NCBI RefSeq assembly: GCF_900100075.1
Contig: NZ_FNEG01000004.1
Coordinates: 248,001 to 312,000, forward strand
Source: Chryseobacterium jejuense
GTDB taxonomy: Bacteria > Bacteroidota > Bacteroidia > Flavobacteriales > Weeksellaceae
Length of the DNA stretch: 64,000 bases
Direction: 5' to 3'
Each line of letters opens with the position of its first letter. Within the stretch, counting starts at the first letter, position 1. The notes under the pieces are model-generated. The model searched no databases. It saw only the letters and a program-made list of their open reading frames with translations, and had not been told where the DNA came from. This document shows positions 46,537 through 56,165 of this stretch, piece by piece. The translations under genes were made by a program, and so were the position numbers.

Positions 46537-47198
46537 ATATGTTTATGCTAAATTAACAAATTATTCACATTATAATAATTAATATGTGTTTTTTTTGCAG
46601 CATTGAGTCCCTACCCAACAATTAACATACCAAACTTCATTATTATCTTAAATAACAATATAACACCATGCCGAAATTCATTTTTATCAAAAATATTTTT
46701 TTACTGTGTTTAATTCTACAATAAAAACAACTTATTGATAGGTAACTCTTTAAATAAATCAAAATTAAATATATTTAAGAAATCATTTTATATTATTTAA
46801 AAATTCAATATTATCATACATATGCAATGGTTTATTACTTTCAGAAAAAATCAATCTCAAGAAATATAAAGTAATAGATATCAATCTCATAAGTTATTCA
46901 ATACTTTTTTCATCAGTTTATTTATTTATCATGAATACCCTTATTTCCCATACAATTTCAGCTTTTCCCTGTACCACCTCTTAAAAAACAGATATAATAA
47001 AATTTATCTATCAAAATAATCTTAATCATAAGGAAAGTCAACTTTTCTAACCATAATCACAAAGAATATTGATGCTTTTAGACGCCTGTATATATTCAAA
47101 AGATCATTTGATTGGAAAAGTGATGCTGGAAGACCTCTCCTGATAAGAAGTATAGACAATACATATAGCCTCCTCTATACAATTTGTATTAAAAAGCG
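46537..47198. other. Long AT-rich intergenic stretch
   Basis: This divergent region between the secreted-protein operon and mnmE holds no ORF that I can support. A TAATTTG string on the minus strand about 55 bases upstream of 46536 may be part of that gene's promoter. Confidence 0.6.
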
Positions 47199-47206
47199 TA
47201 AATTTG
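47199..47206 (+). promoter_or_regulatory. -7 box abutting the mnmE start
   Basis: TAAATTTG ends only four bases before the ATG at 47211, which would place the transcript start at or next to the A of ATG. Confidence 0.5.
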
Positions 47207-47210
47207 CGCC

Positions 47211-48596
47211 ATGAATAACGATACTATTTGTGCGCTGGCTACTGCCAATGGAATAGGTGCTTTAGGCATTATCAGAGTTTCCGGAAATGATGTTTTACCC
47301 ATAATTCAGAAAAGTTTCCCGGCAAAAAAGCTGGAGAAACAAAAATCTCATACCATTCACTACGGTTATTTTATGGATGGTGAAGAAGCTATTGATGAAA
47401 TCATGCTTTCCATTTTCCTGGCACCGAAAAGTTTCACTACAGAAAATTCTGTAGAAATTGCTTTTCACGGTTCACCACATATCGGAAAACGTATTCTTGA
47501 AACCCTTATTAAAAATGGAGCAAGAATGGCTAAGGCTGGAGAATTTACCCTTCGTGCTTTTATCAATGGAAGAATTGACCTTTCGCAGGCAGAAGCTATT
47601 GCTGATGTAATTGCGTCTGAAAATGAAGCTTCCAGAAAAGTAGCTATCAACCAATTAAAGGGTGGAATTACAAATGAAATATCGTTATTAAGAACTGATC
47701 TTCTGAATTTTGTTTCTCTTATTGAATTAGAATTGGATTTTGCAGAGGAAGATGTAGAGTTTGCGGACAGAACCGCTTTAAGTGGATTACTGGATAAAAT
47801 CGATGTAAAATTAAATTCTCTTATTGAGAGCTTCCAATATGGAAATGCCATTAAAAATGGTACTGCTGTTGCGATCATCGGGAAACCCAATGCAGGAAAA
47901 TCTACCCTTCTTAATGCTTTATTGAAAGAGGAAAGAGCTATTGTAAGTAATATTGCCGGAACAACAAGGGACACCATTGAGGAAATTCTTCATATTAAAG
48001 GACATGCTTTCCGTTTGATTGATACTGCGGGTTTGCGTGAAACAGTGGATGAAATTGAGGCCATTGGGGTAAAAAAAGCTAAGGAAAAGGTAGAAAATGC
48101 CAATATTTTAGTCTATCTGGCTGATGCTGCTACTGAAGATTTCTCTGAGGACATTGAAATGATTGAGTCTTTGTTAAGAGAAGATTTGAAATTAATCATC
48201 TGTGCTACTAAAATTGACGAGGTTACCCCTACAAAATACGAAACGGTAGAAAATATTTTCAGAAAGGCTATTTCTCATGAATTTGACTTCATCAAAATCT
48301 CTGCTGTTGAAAATCAGAATATCCAGGATCTTAAGAATGAATTATCTTCTTACGTAGAGCAATTAAAATCGGAAGAAAATAACGTAGTTATCACCAATCA
48401 ACGTCACTTCGAAGCTTTACAAAAATCTTTGGATGCTGTAAACAAGGTAAAAGAAGCTATTTCTATCCAGATTTCTACAGAATTACTGGCTTATGAGTTA
48501 AGAAATGCTTTGGAACACCTTGGTGAGATTTCCGGTGAGGTTACGAATGATGAAGTGCTGGGGAATATTTTCTCTAAATTTTGTATCGGAAAGTAG
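47211..48596 (+). CDS. mnmE: tRNA modification GTPase MnmE
   Basis: 461 residues, full length. The N-domain starts DTICALATANGIGALGIIRV; the GTPase has G1 GKPNAGKS (near 223), G2 GTTRDT and G3 DTAG, and G4-like TKID; the C-terminus is the invariant FCIGK with the catalytic Cys. With MnmG it adds the carboxymethylaminomethyl group to U34 of certain tRNAs. It is monocistronic with a terminator close behind. Confidence 0.97.
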   Translation: MNNDTICALATANGIGALGIIRVSGNDVLPIIQKSFPAKKLEKQKSHTIHYGYFMDGEEAIDEIMLSIFLAPKSFTTENSVEIAFHGSPHIGKRILETLIKNGARMAKAGEFTLRAFINGRIDLSQAEAIADVIASENEASRKVAINQLKGGITNEISLLRTDLLNFVSLIELELDFAEEDVEFADRTALSGLLDKIDVKLNSLIESFQYGNAIKNGTAVAIIGKPNAGKSTLLNALLKEERAIVSNIAGTTRDTIEEILHIKGHAFRLIDTAGLRETVDEIEAIGVKKAKEKVENANILVYLADAATEDFSEDIEMIESLLREDLKLIICATKIDEVTPTKYETVENIFRKAISHEFDFIKISAVENQNIQDLKNELSSYVEQLKSEENNVVITNQRHFEALQKSLDAVNKVKEAISIQISTELLAYELRNALEHLGEISGEVTNDEVLGNIFSKFCIGK

Positions 48597-48637
48597 ATAT
48601 TTTTTAAATGATATAATTAAGGTTTTTATAAAAATCA

Positions 48638-48663
48638 GAGCGGGTTGTTAACTCGCTTTTTTT
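48638..48663 (+). terminator. Terminator of mnmE
   Basis: AGCGGGTT and AACTCGCT form an 8-bp stem with one G-U pair around GTT, followed by a seven-base T-run, 41 bases after the stop. Confidence 0.85.
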
Positions 48664-48688
48664 GTTTTTATATTTTATGAAATAATGA

Positions 48689-48775
48689 TTAGTCTTGCAC
48701 TCCATTGATATTGACCACGCCAGAATTGGTAACAAGAACCAGCCTTATATCATTGGTAGCTCCTTTGCTAATACA
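48689..48775 (-). pseudogene. Short coding remnant of unknown origin
   Basis: Directly after the methyltransferase stop and in the same frame, 28 codons (CISKGATNDIRLVLVTNSGV continuing to VQD) end at a TAA. The composition looks like a protein C-terminus, but there is no start codon of its own. It may be the tail of a lost gene. I cannot name the family. Confidence 0.3.
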
Positions 48776-49372
48776 CTAGGACATCTTTCTCCAAAAATTT
48801 AAAAACCCGTTATAAGCGGTATCAATTAAATCAAAATTACATGGAATTTCATCCCAATTGCTCCAATAGGTAACCAGTCGTGTCCCAACAGGAGTTTTAT
48901 CAAGCTGTTCTTTTACATACTCTGAATAGGTATAGTACAGGTCCTTATCTGGAAATAGGGTATCATCTATTGAACATGAAGTATCAATATTTTCATAAAA
49001 AGAATTAAAAAAATAGAATGCTTCATAATTCAAAAAAGAAATTTCATCAATATTAGAATTTATAAATTCTACATTCTCAATTTTGTACCTGTCTGCTATT
49101 TTTTTTGATAGTTTTGTGAGAGATTCCCTTTGCTCAACACCGTAAAATCGACCCTTTGTAGAGGCTGCTCCCACTAAACAGAACTTTCCAGCCCCAGAAC
49201 CAATATCCAATACTTTACTATATGGCTTCTCAACCAGATAATCTGCAGCAATCTTGGCAACATCAACAGGAGTCCAATGGCGCGCAGACAGTTCTTTTAT
49301 GTGATAAGGATATAATTTATTAAAGGTATTATCATCCACATCAATATTTGATGCTAGCTTTTTAAAAATCAT
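48776..49372 (-). CDS. Class I SAM-dependent methyltransferase
   Basis: 198 residues. Motif I is VLDIGSGAGKFCLVGA near residue 55, followed by FYGVEQRESLTKLSKK (motif II acidic residue E) and VEFINSNIDEI (post-motif). The C-terminal YYTYSEYVKEQLDKTPVGTR is not diagnostic. The substrate is unknown; the layout somewhat resembles small-protein or Dot1-like methyltransferases. Upstream at 49396 lies a CTAGTTAACATTT string that only half-matches the pirin/dioxygenase motif. Confidence 0.85.
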   Translation of the reverse strand: MIFKKLASNIDVDDNTFNKLYPYHIKELSARHWTPVDVAKIAADYLVEKPYSKVLDIGSGAGKFCLVGAASTKGRFYGVEQRESLTKLSKKIADRYKIENVEFINSNIDEISFLNYEAFYFFNSFYENIDTSCSIDDTLFPDKDLYYTYSEYVKEQLDKTPVGTRLVTYWSNWDEIPCNFDLIDTAYNGFLNFWRKMS

Positions 49373-49571
49373 ATGATAAATTTAGTCTATTTTTTTCTAG
49401 TTAACATTTCATTTCCAGAATATTGATTGAAATAGTTATAAATCAGTAATGAAATACTTTTGATTTAAAAACTTTTGTGAAAATAGGGTATGGACTAGAG
49501 ATAACTGACTCTGCAGTTAGCCAAAATAAAGATCAATTTAACAAAAATAAGTTTAATGACAAAGCCATCAG

Positions 49572-49705
49572 CTAGGTGGTTTTGCTGTCAATATGAGGAT
49601 TTTCGATGCAAACTCTCCAATCCAAGGAAGGCTCTGAGCTGCTTTCAAATTTATTATCTTCGTGATGAGTCACAGCTACAGTAATGCCAGATAAAGGTCG
49701 TATTT
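49572..49705 (-). pseudogene. Orphan C-terminal coding remnant
   Basis: On the minus strand an open stretch encodes PLSGITVAVTHHEDNKFESS, then SEPSLDWRVCIENPHIDSKT and T before a TAG at 49572-49574. The composition looks like real protein, but upstream lies the TonB receptor promoter and no start. It is probably the 3' end of a gene deleted when the neighbouring block arrived. The rest of the 49373-49832 gap holds the promoter below. Confidence 0.35.
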
Positions 49706-49735
49706 GACATAGGATATTCTAATAAAAAACCAAAT

Positions 49736-49773
49736 ATTTATTATTTAGAATAAATAGAAATAATATATCTTTG
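49736..49773 (+). promoter_or_regulatory. Promoter with operator-like inverted repeat before the TonB receptor gene
   Basis: ATTTATT (49736-49742) and AATAAAT (49749-49755) form a perfect 7-bp inverted repeat with a six-base spacer, over the -33 position of a TATCTTTG -7 box (49766-49773). The placement suits a repressor such as Fur; the sequence is not a classical Fur box. Confidence 0.45.
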
Positions 49774-49832
49774 CACCTATCCTTTTTTAATAAATATATA
49801 GTTAAGAATCTTCTACCCTAGCATTACTAGCA

Positions 49833-52181
49833 ATGAAAGTTAACCAATACAAAACGGCTAAAATTACCGCTGCACTTTTATACTTTTCTTATTCTTTATC
49901 TCCGAAAGTCTATGCAGAAATCCCCTTTAATGCCGAAAGCCCTTTGCAGGTTTATTCGTTGCATGCACAACAAAAAGGAGGTAATATAAGTGGTCGAATA
50001 GTCAACGCAGAGGGCAAACCTTTAGCCAATGTGCGTATTCAATTAATCGGAGTGGGGAATACTGTGTCTGACAAAGGAGGCTATTTCAAATTTGAAGGGG
50101 TGATGTATGGGAAATATGAGCTGGTAATTAGCTTAGAAGGTTATGAAAATATCACCCAAACTATTGAAGTAAACGAAGAAAATTATCAATTTGTTGAGCC
50201 ACTCGTTATGCAAGCTGCACGACATCATTTGGATGAGATTGTTGTTACTGCGAGCAGATTAGCCGAACACATTGATGAAGTTCCGTCATCAATAACCTAT
50301 ATTGGGGGTAAGACACTGGACCAGCAGCGACAGATCAACGATAACCTGCCATCTATCTTAATGCAAAAGGTTCCCAGTATATCGCCCAGCGAAGAAAGCC
50401 AAAATAACTTTATCGCTAAGATCCGTGGACGTAATTTCCTGGTGCTGATTGACGGCATCCCACAATCCACCCCTTTGCGTAATGGTGGACGTGATCTACG
50501 CACTATTGATGCCAGTGCAATAGATCATATCGAAGTGATCAATGGTGCAACGGCCATGTATGGTAACGGAGCCGCTGGCGGTGTGATAAACTACATTACT
50601 AAAAAGCCCAAAAAAGGTAAAAAACTGAGTTCATCTACTTATCTTAATAATTCGCTAAGCTTGGTAAGACCAAACGAAACCTATGGCTACAATATTGCAC
50701 AGGTTTTTTCCGGACAGATTGGAAAATGGGATTATGTCCTTCAAGGCAAAATGGGTCGTACTGGTGTTGTCCGAAGTTCTGATGGCACAGTAGTAAGCCC
50801 TTTTTATGGATTAGGCGAGACCAAATCTTATAATACATTGGCCAAAATCGGTTATCAGATTGCTCCCAACCATCATGTAGAAGTAATGGGAAACTACTAT
50901 CGCAGTTTACAGGATAGCAAATATATAGGTACAACGGGTAAGTTTGGTGAATCACCAGCAATTGGTATTCCTACTAATACGAGCATTAATGGAGGTACTC
51001 CCTATAACAAGGCCTTACATTTAAAATATGATGGTCAGTATGGAAAAACTGAGGCCAACCTGAGTCTGTATTATGAAGATATGAATACGGTCTTTGAAAC
51101 TTATAATCAAAACTATTCAGATCATAAAGGAGCCAGACTTAATTTCAATACTCCATTTCAACTTGGTGCCACTTCCAAAATCTCCCTTATTTACGGTATG
51201 GACCTCCTGAAGGATCATACGGTACAGAAAACTTTGAAAGACGAATTGGTGACACCGGATATGAACATGAATAATCTCGCCTTTTATGTACAGGGTAAAG
51301 TAAACATAGGGAACGACTGGATTTTAAAAGGAGGAATACGTTATGAAAATATCCGTTTTAAGGTTGGCGATCTGACTAAAAATGGTAAACTGACCGCCGG
51401 TGAAAATAATCATTCGGATGCTTTTGTATTTAATCTGGCAACACGATATAATAAATATAGCTACCTACAGCCTTTTGCTTCCTTTTCACAAGGATATTCT
51501 ATTGGTGATGTGGGGCTTATTCTACGCAATGGAGTACCCTTAAGCAAGATTGATCCTAAGCCTGTTGTCGTTAATAACTTCGAATTAGGAGTAAATGGTA
51601 AGATAGATGTCTGGGATTACCAGTTGATAGGCTATTATAGTACCTCTAAGAAAGGAACTACTTTCGCTGAAACTTCTGTACCGGGTAATTACGAACTGAG
51701 TCAGGTACCGCAACGTATTTACGGAGTGGAATTTGTCGCCAATGTAAAACCTGTTCAGTGGTTGACTGTTGGAACTGTGCTGGGTTATATGGATGGCCGT
51801 CAGGATTTGAAAAATGAGGGGAATTTCAAGGACAAGCTGGACAATTCCATTATCTCACCTTTCAAAATTAATTTGAATGTTGATGTTAAGTTATCCCAGC
51901 AGTGGAATGTATACCTACAATACCTTCATTTAGGAGGCAGAAATGTGTTTTCTCCTGAAGAATACAACTATGGGAAATATCCGATTTCAGGTTATAATCT
52001 TGTAGATTTACAAACGAAATACAAATATCAGCAATTTACTTTTTCATTCTCCATTAATAATCTATTCAATGCTGATTATTATCCCATTCATGCTGAAGTA
52101 AGAGGTGCAACCAATGAAGGTCGCTATTATATCAAAGGGTCAGGAACAATGGCAAGTCTGGGGGTACAATTCGATCTTTAA
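49833..52181 (+). CDS. TonB-dependent siderophore-type receptor
   Basis: 782 residues. The signal region is followed by a carboxypeptidase-like regulatory domain (about 48-128; GGNISGRIVNAEGKPLANVR), the plug (about 135-250; EIVVTASRLAEHIDEVPSSI, RGRNFLVLIDGIPQSTPLRN, IEVINGATAMYGNGAAGGVI) and the barrel to the last strand ending SLGVQFDL. The plug motifs match ferric-siderophore or vitamin B12-type receptors rather than SusC. It imports its ligand using TonB energy. It is monocistronic, and its promoter overlaps an inverted repeat. Codon use seems somewhat richer in G/C than the flanking genes, which hints at transfer. Confidence 0.92.
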   Translation: MKVNQYKTAKITAALLYFSYSLSPKVYAEIPFNAESPLQVYSLHAQQKGGNISGRIVNAEGKPLANVRIQLIGVGNTVSDKGGYFKFEGVMYGKYELVISLEGYENITQTIEVNEENYQFVEPLVMQAARHHLDEIVVTASRLAEHIDEVPSSITYIGGKTLDQQRQINDNLPSILMQKVPSISPSEESQNNFIAKIRGRNFLVLIDGIPQSTPLRNGGRDLRTIDASAIDHIEVINGATAMYGNGAAGGVINYITKKPKKGKKLSSSTYLNNSLSLVRPNETYGYNIAQVFSGQIGKWDYVLQGKMGRTGVVRSSDGTVVSPFYGLGETKSYNTLAKIGYQIAPNHHVEVMGNYYRSLQDSKYIGTTGKFGESPAIGIPTNTSINGGTPYNKALHLKYDGQYGKTEANLSLYYEDMNTVFETYNQNYSDHKGARLNFNTPFQLGATSKISLIYGMDLLKDHTVQKTLKDELVTPDMNMNNLAFYVQGKVNIGNDWILKGGIRYENIRFKVGDLTKNGKLTAGENNHSDAFVFNLATRYNKYSYLQPFASFSQGYSIGDVGLILRNGVPLSKIDPKPVVVNNFELGVNGKIDVWDYQLIGYYSTSKKGTTFAETSVPGNYELSQVPQRIYGVEFVANVKPVQWLTVGTVLGYMDGRQDLKNEGNFKDKLDNSIISPFKINLNVDVKLSQQWNVYLQYLHLGGRNVFSPEEYNYGKYPISGYNLVDLQTKYKYQQFTFSFSINNLFNADYYPIHAEVRGATNEGRYYIKGSGTMASLGVQFDL

Positions 52182-52405
52182 GCATATGGTAAACTTCTTT
52201 GTTTTCCAATCAACTTAATGTAATCATATCATTTTACTTGCCCCTTATATTTATTTTTCAAGACGACTTTGAATAAGCTAAAAAATAGACTTATTGAAAA
52301 AATCTGTACTTTAGTAGAACGTTCTGGCTTTAAAATCCCGCTCGTCATAAGAACCAAGCCGTTAGTTGTAAATTTTCCAAAACAGACCGCACAAACTAAA
52401 AACTG

Positions 52406-53506
52406 ATGAAGAATATAGAACAACTTCAAGAAAAATTCTGCAAAGCTCAAAATAATTATCAATCGATTAAAAAGAACACAGAACAAAAAGTAATTAGATG
52501 GTTCTGGACAACCGACAGCATTTCTAATCTTGAGCCTTTTTATTTTGAGGAAAACCACTTTCCAACAGGCAGACTTCATAAAGAGGAACCTGTAAAAAAA
52601 GAAAATCAATACCAATATGGTGTTGATGACAATAATGAAATAATTGTTGAAAGACAATTCACGGGTCTAAAAGATTTATTTTACGAAATTTTTTATATAA
52701 GGGAAAAAGATAGAATAGAAAGCTACCGATTTGATTATAGCGTGGAAAAAGGAGTAGACAATGTTGAGCTTTTCATTTATGAGAATTCAATATTAACTAT
52801 CAGTTATACTGTTTTTAAAGACGGTTGGATTAAATATGTTTACACTTACAGTAAAGGAAAACTTTCAACTAAGACAATGCAGCGCATTTATCAAAACAGA
52901 GAAGTTCCTGATAGAGTATTTGACTATCATTATGACGAAATAGGATTACTTCAATCTATAAAAGAAAAAGAGCATTATTGGTATAATAAGCCTAACAAGA
53001 AAATTAGCTACAAAAAATTAACCGATCTTGTATCAGAAAAACTTCTTGAAATTCTGAAGCAACACATTTTAAATTATAACATTCGGGAAAAAATTTACTG
53101 CATTTATGTTTATTACTATCATGAGAATATTCTTCCCCCTTCAGTTGGATTTGGAACGGAGGCAGACCGCAAAGAATGGCAAAATGAAAAAGGGAAAGAA
53201 GCAAAATGGATCATTTGGAACCCAATAGACTATTCTCATTCTATTGAAATTGATTTGAATGAAGAAACTCAAAACCTGTTTAATGTATACAATCAAGAAA
53301 CCTCTTTACATAATAAAGATAATAATACCATAAAAATGATTGTAGAATGCTGTAAAAATTTAAAAAATAGCATTTCTGAATTTGAACTTAACAAAACTGA
53401 TGATTTTGTGATTGTTGCTTCAGACTATGAACAAAGCGATCTGAAGAAAAATTTCAAACTTATTAACCCTGAATTATTTGATGAATTTAAAAATAAGCTT
53501 GTGTAA
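52406..53506 (+). CDS. Protein of unknown function
   Basis: 366 residues, no signal peptide or membrane span; charged and rich in Tyr, Lys and Glu. Features are FYIREKDRIESYRFDYSVEK, a VFDYHYDEIGLLQSIKEKEH stretch that recalls YD/RHS-like repeats only superficially, and a C-terminal half with YCIYVYYYHENILPPSVGFG. I do not recognise a family. The next gene (83 bases on) encodes a DUF2625 protein; single cytosolic genes of this kind near such families are often immunity proteins of polymorphic toxins, but no toxin is visible here. Confidence 0.7.
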   Translation: MKNIEQLQEKFCKAQNNYQSIKKNTEQKVIRWFWTTDSISNLEPFYFEENHFPTGRLHKEEPVKKENQYQYGVDDNNEIIVERQFTGLKDLFYEIFYIREKDRIESYRFDYSVEKGVDNVELFIYENSILTISYTVFKDGWIKYVYTYSKGKLSTKTMQRIYQNREVPDRVFDYHYDEIGLLQSIKEKEHYWYNKPNKKISYKKLTDLVSEKLLEILKQHILNYNIREKIYCIYVYYYHENILPPSVGFGTEADRKEWQNEKGKEAKWIIWNPIDYSHSIEIDLNEETQNLFNVYNQETSLHNKDNNTIKMIVECCKNLKNSISEFELNKTDDFVIVASDYEQSDLKKNFKLINPELFDEFKNKLV

Positions 53507-53588
53507 AAAAGCTACATCAAAAAAAGATTTTTATGTCAGTTTAGCTGAAGTGCAAACTTCACCCTACACCAACAAAAATTAATAAAAT

Positions 53589-54257
53589 ATGAAGAAACTT
53601 GAAGAACTCATAAACTTGGAAGAGCCAGGCTGGGAATTAGTAACAGAATGGTTAAATGAAGCCAAAAATGAATATGAAATTTTACCCAAAGACGAGAGAA
53701 GAGCAGAAAAAGAACTTGTGAATGCTCAAGTCACAACACGATCGCCAATGGGTGCTGTAATCTACGAAACGGGTGGTATATTAATTGACAATGGCTGGCT
53801 TAGGATTTTAGGCTCAGGAAGTGAAAAACTTGACAGAGGTTTGGCTGAATGGAATAAAGGAAAAACTTTTAAAAATTATGGTGACCAACCTTCACATTTT
53901 TTAATTGCGGACGATATAATCGGTGGATATTTTGCCTTAAATGCCGGCGGAATTGGAAGCGAGATGGGACAAGTTTATTATCTACCACAAGACACCCTTG
54001 AATGGGAATGTTTAGACATCAACTATTCTGAATTTCTTTATTGGGCTCTGGCTGGCGACATCCATACGTTTTATGAGATTTTCAGATGGAAAAATTGGCA
54101 AAATGACATAAAAAAAGCAAACGGAAATCAAGTGTATTCCTTTGTGCCGTTTTTGTGGACTAAAGAAGGAAAAGACATAGAAAAAACAAGCAGAAAATTA
54201 GTACCGATTGAAGAAAACTATAATTTTACTGTAGAATCTGGAAAACTTGCTCCATAG
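53589..54257 (+). CDS. DUF2625 domain-containing protein
   Basis: 222 residues. PGWELVTEWLNEAKNEYEIL, MGAVIYETGGILIDNGWLRI and GSEMGQVYYLPQDTLEWECL are the conserved blocks of DUF2625. There is no signal peptide. The function is not known; the family occurs in settings that suggest a toxin-immunity role. It is 83 bases after the unknown gene at 52406, probably one transcript. Confidence 0.85.
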   Translation: MKKLEELINLEEPGWELVTEWLNEAKNEYEILPKDERRAEKELVNAQVTTRSPMGAVIYETGGILIDNGWLRILGSGSEKLDRGLAEWNKGKTFKNYGDQPSHFLIADDIIGGYFALNAGGIGSEMGQVYYLPQDTLEWECLDINYSEFLYWALAGDIHTFYEIFRWKNWQNDIKKANGNQVYSFVPFLWTKEGKDIEKTSRKLVPIEENYNFTVESGKLAP

Positions 54258-54387
54258 TAATCCATTCAAATTGACTCGTTATTTCTGTATCGCTATTTCA
54301 GGACGGGACAATTAAATAAAATTCACATAGTTATATCGGGAAATAGACAGTTTATAGATTGCATATAAATTGCAAGTACAATAATAC

Positions 54388-54420
54388 AACCCTTTAAAAT
54401 TAATGTTTAAAGGGTTTTTA
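54388..54420 (+). terminator. Terminator after the DUF2625 gene
   Basis: AACCCTTTAAA (54388-54398) pairs with TTTAAAGGGTT (54406-54416), followed by T. Confidence 0.75.
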
Positions 54421-54511
54421 TTTTCAATAGATCCTAACAAGCCACATCTATGTTTTGAGTAAAATATCATCGATAAATCCATTTGTTTTTTCCTAAATTG
54501 TAGACTATAAA

Positions 54512-55336
54512 ATGAGACAAAACAAATTAATATATGATAGTTACAGAATTCCTGTTCCAGAGGAGTTTGAAGCGGTATTCTCTCATTTTTATTTTGCTGA
54601 AAATAATTCTGAAATAACAGTCACCAAAACCCTACTCCCTTCTTTCCAAACCATCATGGTTTTTAATTTCGGAGCTCATGCCTTCTTGATTTCCAAACAA
54701 AAAACGAAAATCGAAGTTGGTAAATGCATTGTTGTAGGTCCTATAAAGTCCTCATTTGAATATTGTCTGCCTCCCAACTCCAGTATATTGGTTGCTAATT
54801 TCAAGAATGATGCATTTTACCGTTTTTTTGGAAAGGCAATTCTATCTGATCATTTTCCAATCCACCCCGATGAAGCAATGGAAGAGAATTGTTTTAACCG
54901 GTTAGCATTGCAATTAAATACTATTGATACAGCAGAAGAAAAAGTAAATCATATTCTCAATTTCTGTAAGCCATACCTCAACCAGCAGGATACCACCTCC
55001 AGCCTATTGGCTAATTTTAAATCGGATACGATGAATCCCATCAAATCCATTGCTGAACAAGTTAAACAAAGTGAAAGAAACATTCAACTGATACATAAAA
55101 AACACTTTGGCTTCAGTGCAAAAGAAATCAACAGATATCATCGCTTTTTAAAAGCTATTGAATTGATTCAACACCTAGATTTTACTAAAGAAAAAGTAAA
55201 CTGGTTTGACATTATTAATAAGTGTGGTTATTATGATCAAAGCCAACTTATTCATGATTTTAAGCATTTCATTAATCTTTCGCCAAAAAATTATCTGAAG
55301 TTCCAACAGGATATCTGCCAAGCGACCAGCGAATAG
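54512..55336 (+). CDS. AraC family transcriptional regulator
   Basis: 274 residues. An N-terminal sensing domain (residues ~1-150; FQTIMVFNFGAHAFLISKQK) is followed by an atypical first HTH and a clear second one (VNWFDIINKCGYYDQSQLIH, then DFKHFINLSPKNYLKFQ), as in DUF6597-type AraC proteins. It starts 95 bases after the terminator at 54388 and lies 77 bases before a NAD(P)H oxidoreductase gene on the same strand, which it may control. Confidence 0.88.
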   Translation: MRQNKLIYDSYRIPVPEEFEAVFSHFYFAENNSEITVTKTLLPSFQTIMVFNFGAHAFLISKQKTKIEVGKCIVVGPIKSSFEYCLPPNSSILVANFKNDAFYRFFGKAILSDHFPIHPDEAMEENCFNRLALQLNTIDTAEEKVNHILNFCKPYLNQQDTTSSLLANFKSDTMNPIKSIAEQVKQSERNIQLIHKKHFGFSAKEINRYHRFLKAIELIQHLDFTKEKVNWFDIINKCGYYDQSQLIHDFKHFINLSPKNYLKFQQDICQATSE

Positions 55337-55413
55337 CCAATTTCGTTTTCTTACAATTTTTCCGGTGTCCCCTATTTTACTTTTGTACTGTTCAATCAAT
55401 TAAAAGTAACAAT

Positions 55414-56016
55414 ATGAAACACCTTATTATCTATGCACACCCGAATCAGGAGAGCCTGAATAGTCAGATTAAACAATCTATTGAAAAAATTTTAGAAGAG
55501 CAGGAACAGGAAGTAATTGTCAGAGATCTTTACAGTCTTGGATTTGATCCTGTACTGTCTCTGGACGATATGGCAGAACAACGAAAAGGTATCGTTAATG
55601 AACTCATCAAAAAAGAACAGGAATATATTTTGTGGGCAGATGTAGTAACTTTCATCTACCCAATCTGGTGGACTGGTATGCCTGCAATCATGAAAGGATA
55701 CATTGACAGGGTATTTAGCTATGGTTTTGCCTATCGTTATGATCAGGGAATACAAAAGGGATTATTAACGGGGAAACAGGCTATAATTCTTAACACTCAT
55801 GGAAAATCTCATGAAGAATATTCAGCTATCGGCATGGATAAAGCATTATTACTGACTTCTGATAAAGGGATCTACACCTATTGTGGTTTCCAGATTAAAG
55901 AACATTTCTTTTTGGATAAGGCAGACCGTGCAACTCCTGAGGCCATACAAATATGGTTATCTAAAATCAGAGATGTATATACTATGACGAATAGTATTCA
56001 AGTGAAAAATGCTTAA
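55414..56016 (+). CDS. NAD(P)H-dependent oxidoreductase (flavodoxin-like, NQO/MdaB type)
   Basis: 200 residues. LIIYAHPNQESLNSQIKQSI is the FMN/FAD phosphate loop; DVVTFIYPIWWTGMPAIMKG followed by YIDRVFSYGFAY is the conserved quinone-reductase active-site region. It reduces quinones or nitro compounds by two electrons using NAD(P)H. An AraC regulator is directly upstream. With the Mhq-like cluster at 17-21 kb this makes a second quinone-detoxifying capacity in the window. Confidence 0.93.
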   Translation: MKHLIIYAHPNQESLNSQIKQSIEKILEEQEQEVIVRDLYSLGFDPVLSLDDMAEQRKGIVNELIKKEQEYILWADVVTFIYPIWWTGMPAIMKGYIDRVFSYGFAYRYDQGIQKGLLTGKQAIILNTHGKSHEEYSAIGMDKALLLTSDKGIYTYCGFQIKEHFFLDKADRATPEAIQIWLSKIRDVYTMTNSIQVKNA

Positions 56017-56165
56017 TAATAAAGGCTTTCATTTTTGCATGAGGAAAACTCTAAGAATTTGGATTTGATTTGGATTTAGTATCAAAATAGTGTGCTCAAA
56101 TCGAAAGCTTACTAATTTTTAAAATCATGTTATCAACTATGAGTTCACCCTATTAGATTCTGCTC

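Noticed and set aside
49396-49412. CTAGTTAACATTT string upstream of the methyltransferase as a third copy of the shared operator
   Set aside because: Only half of the motif matches, and no -7 box lies at the required spacing.
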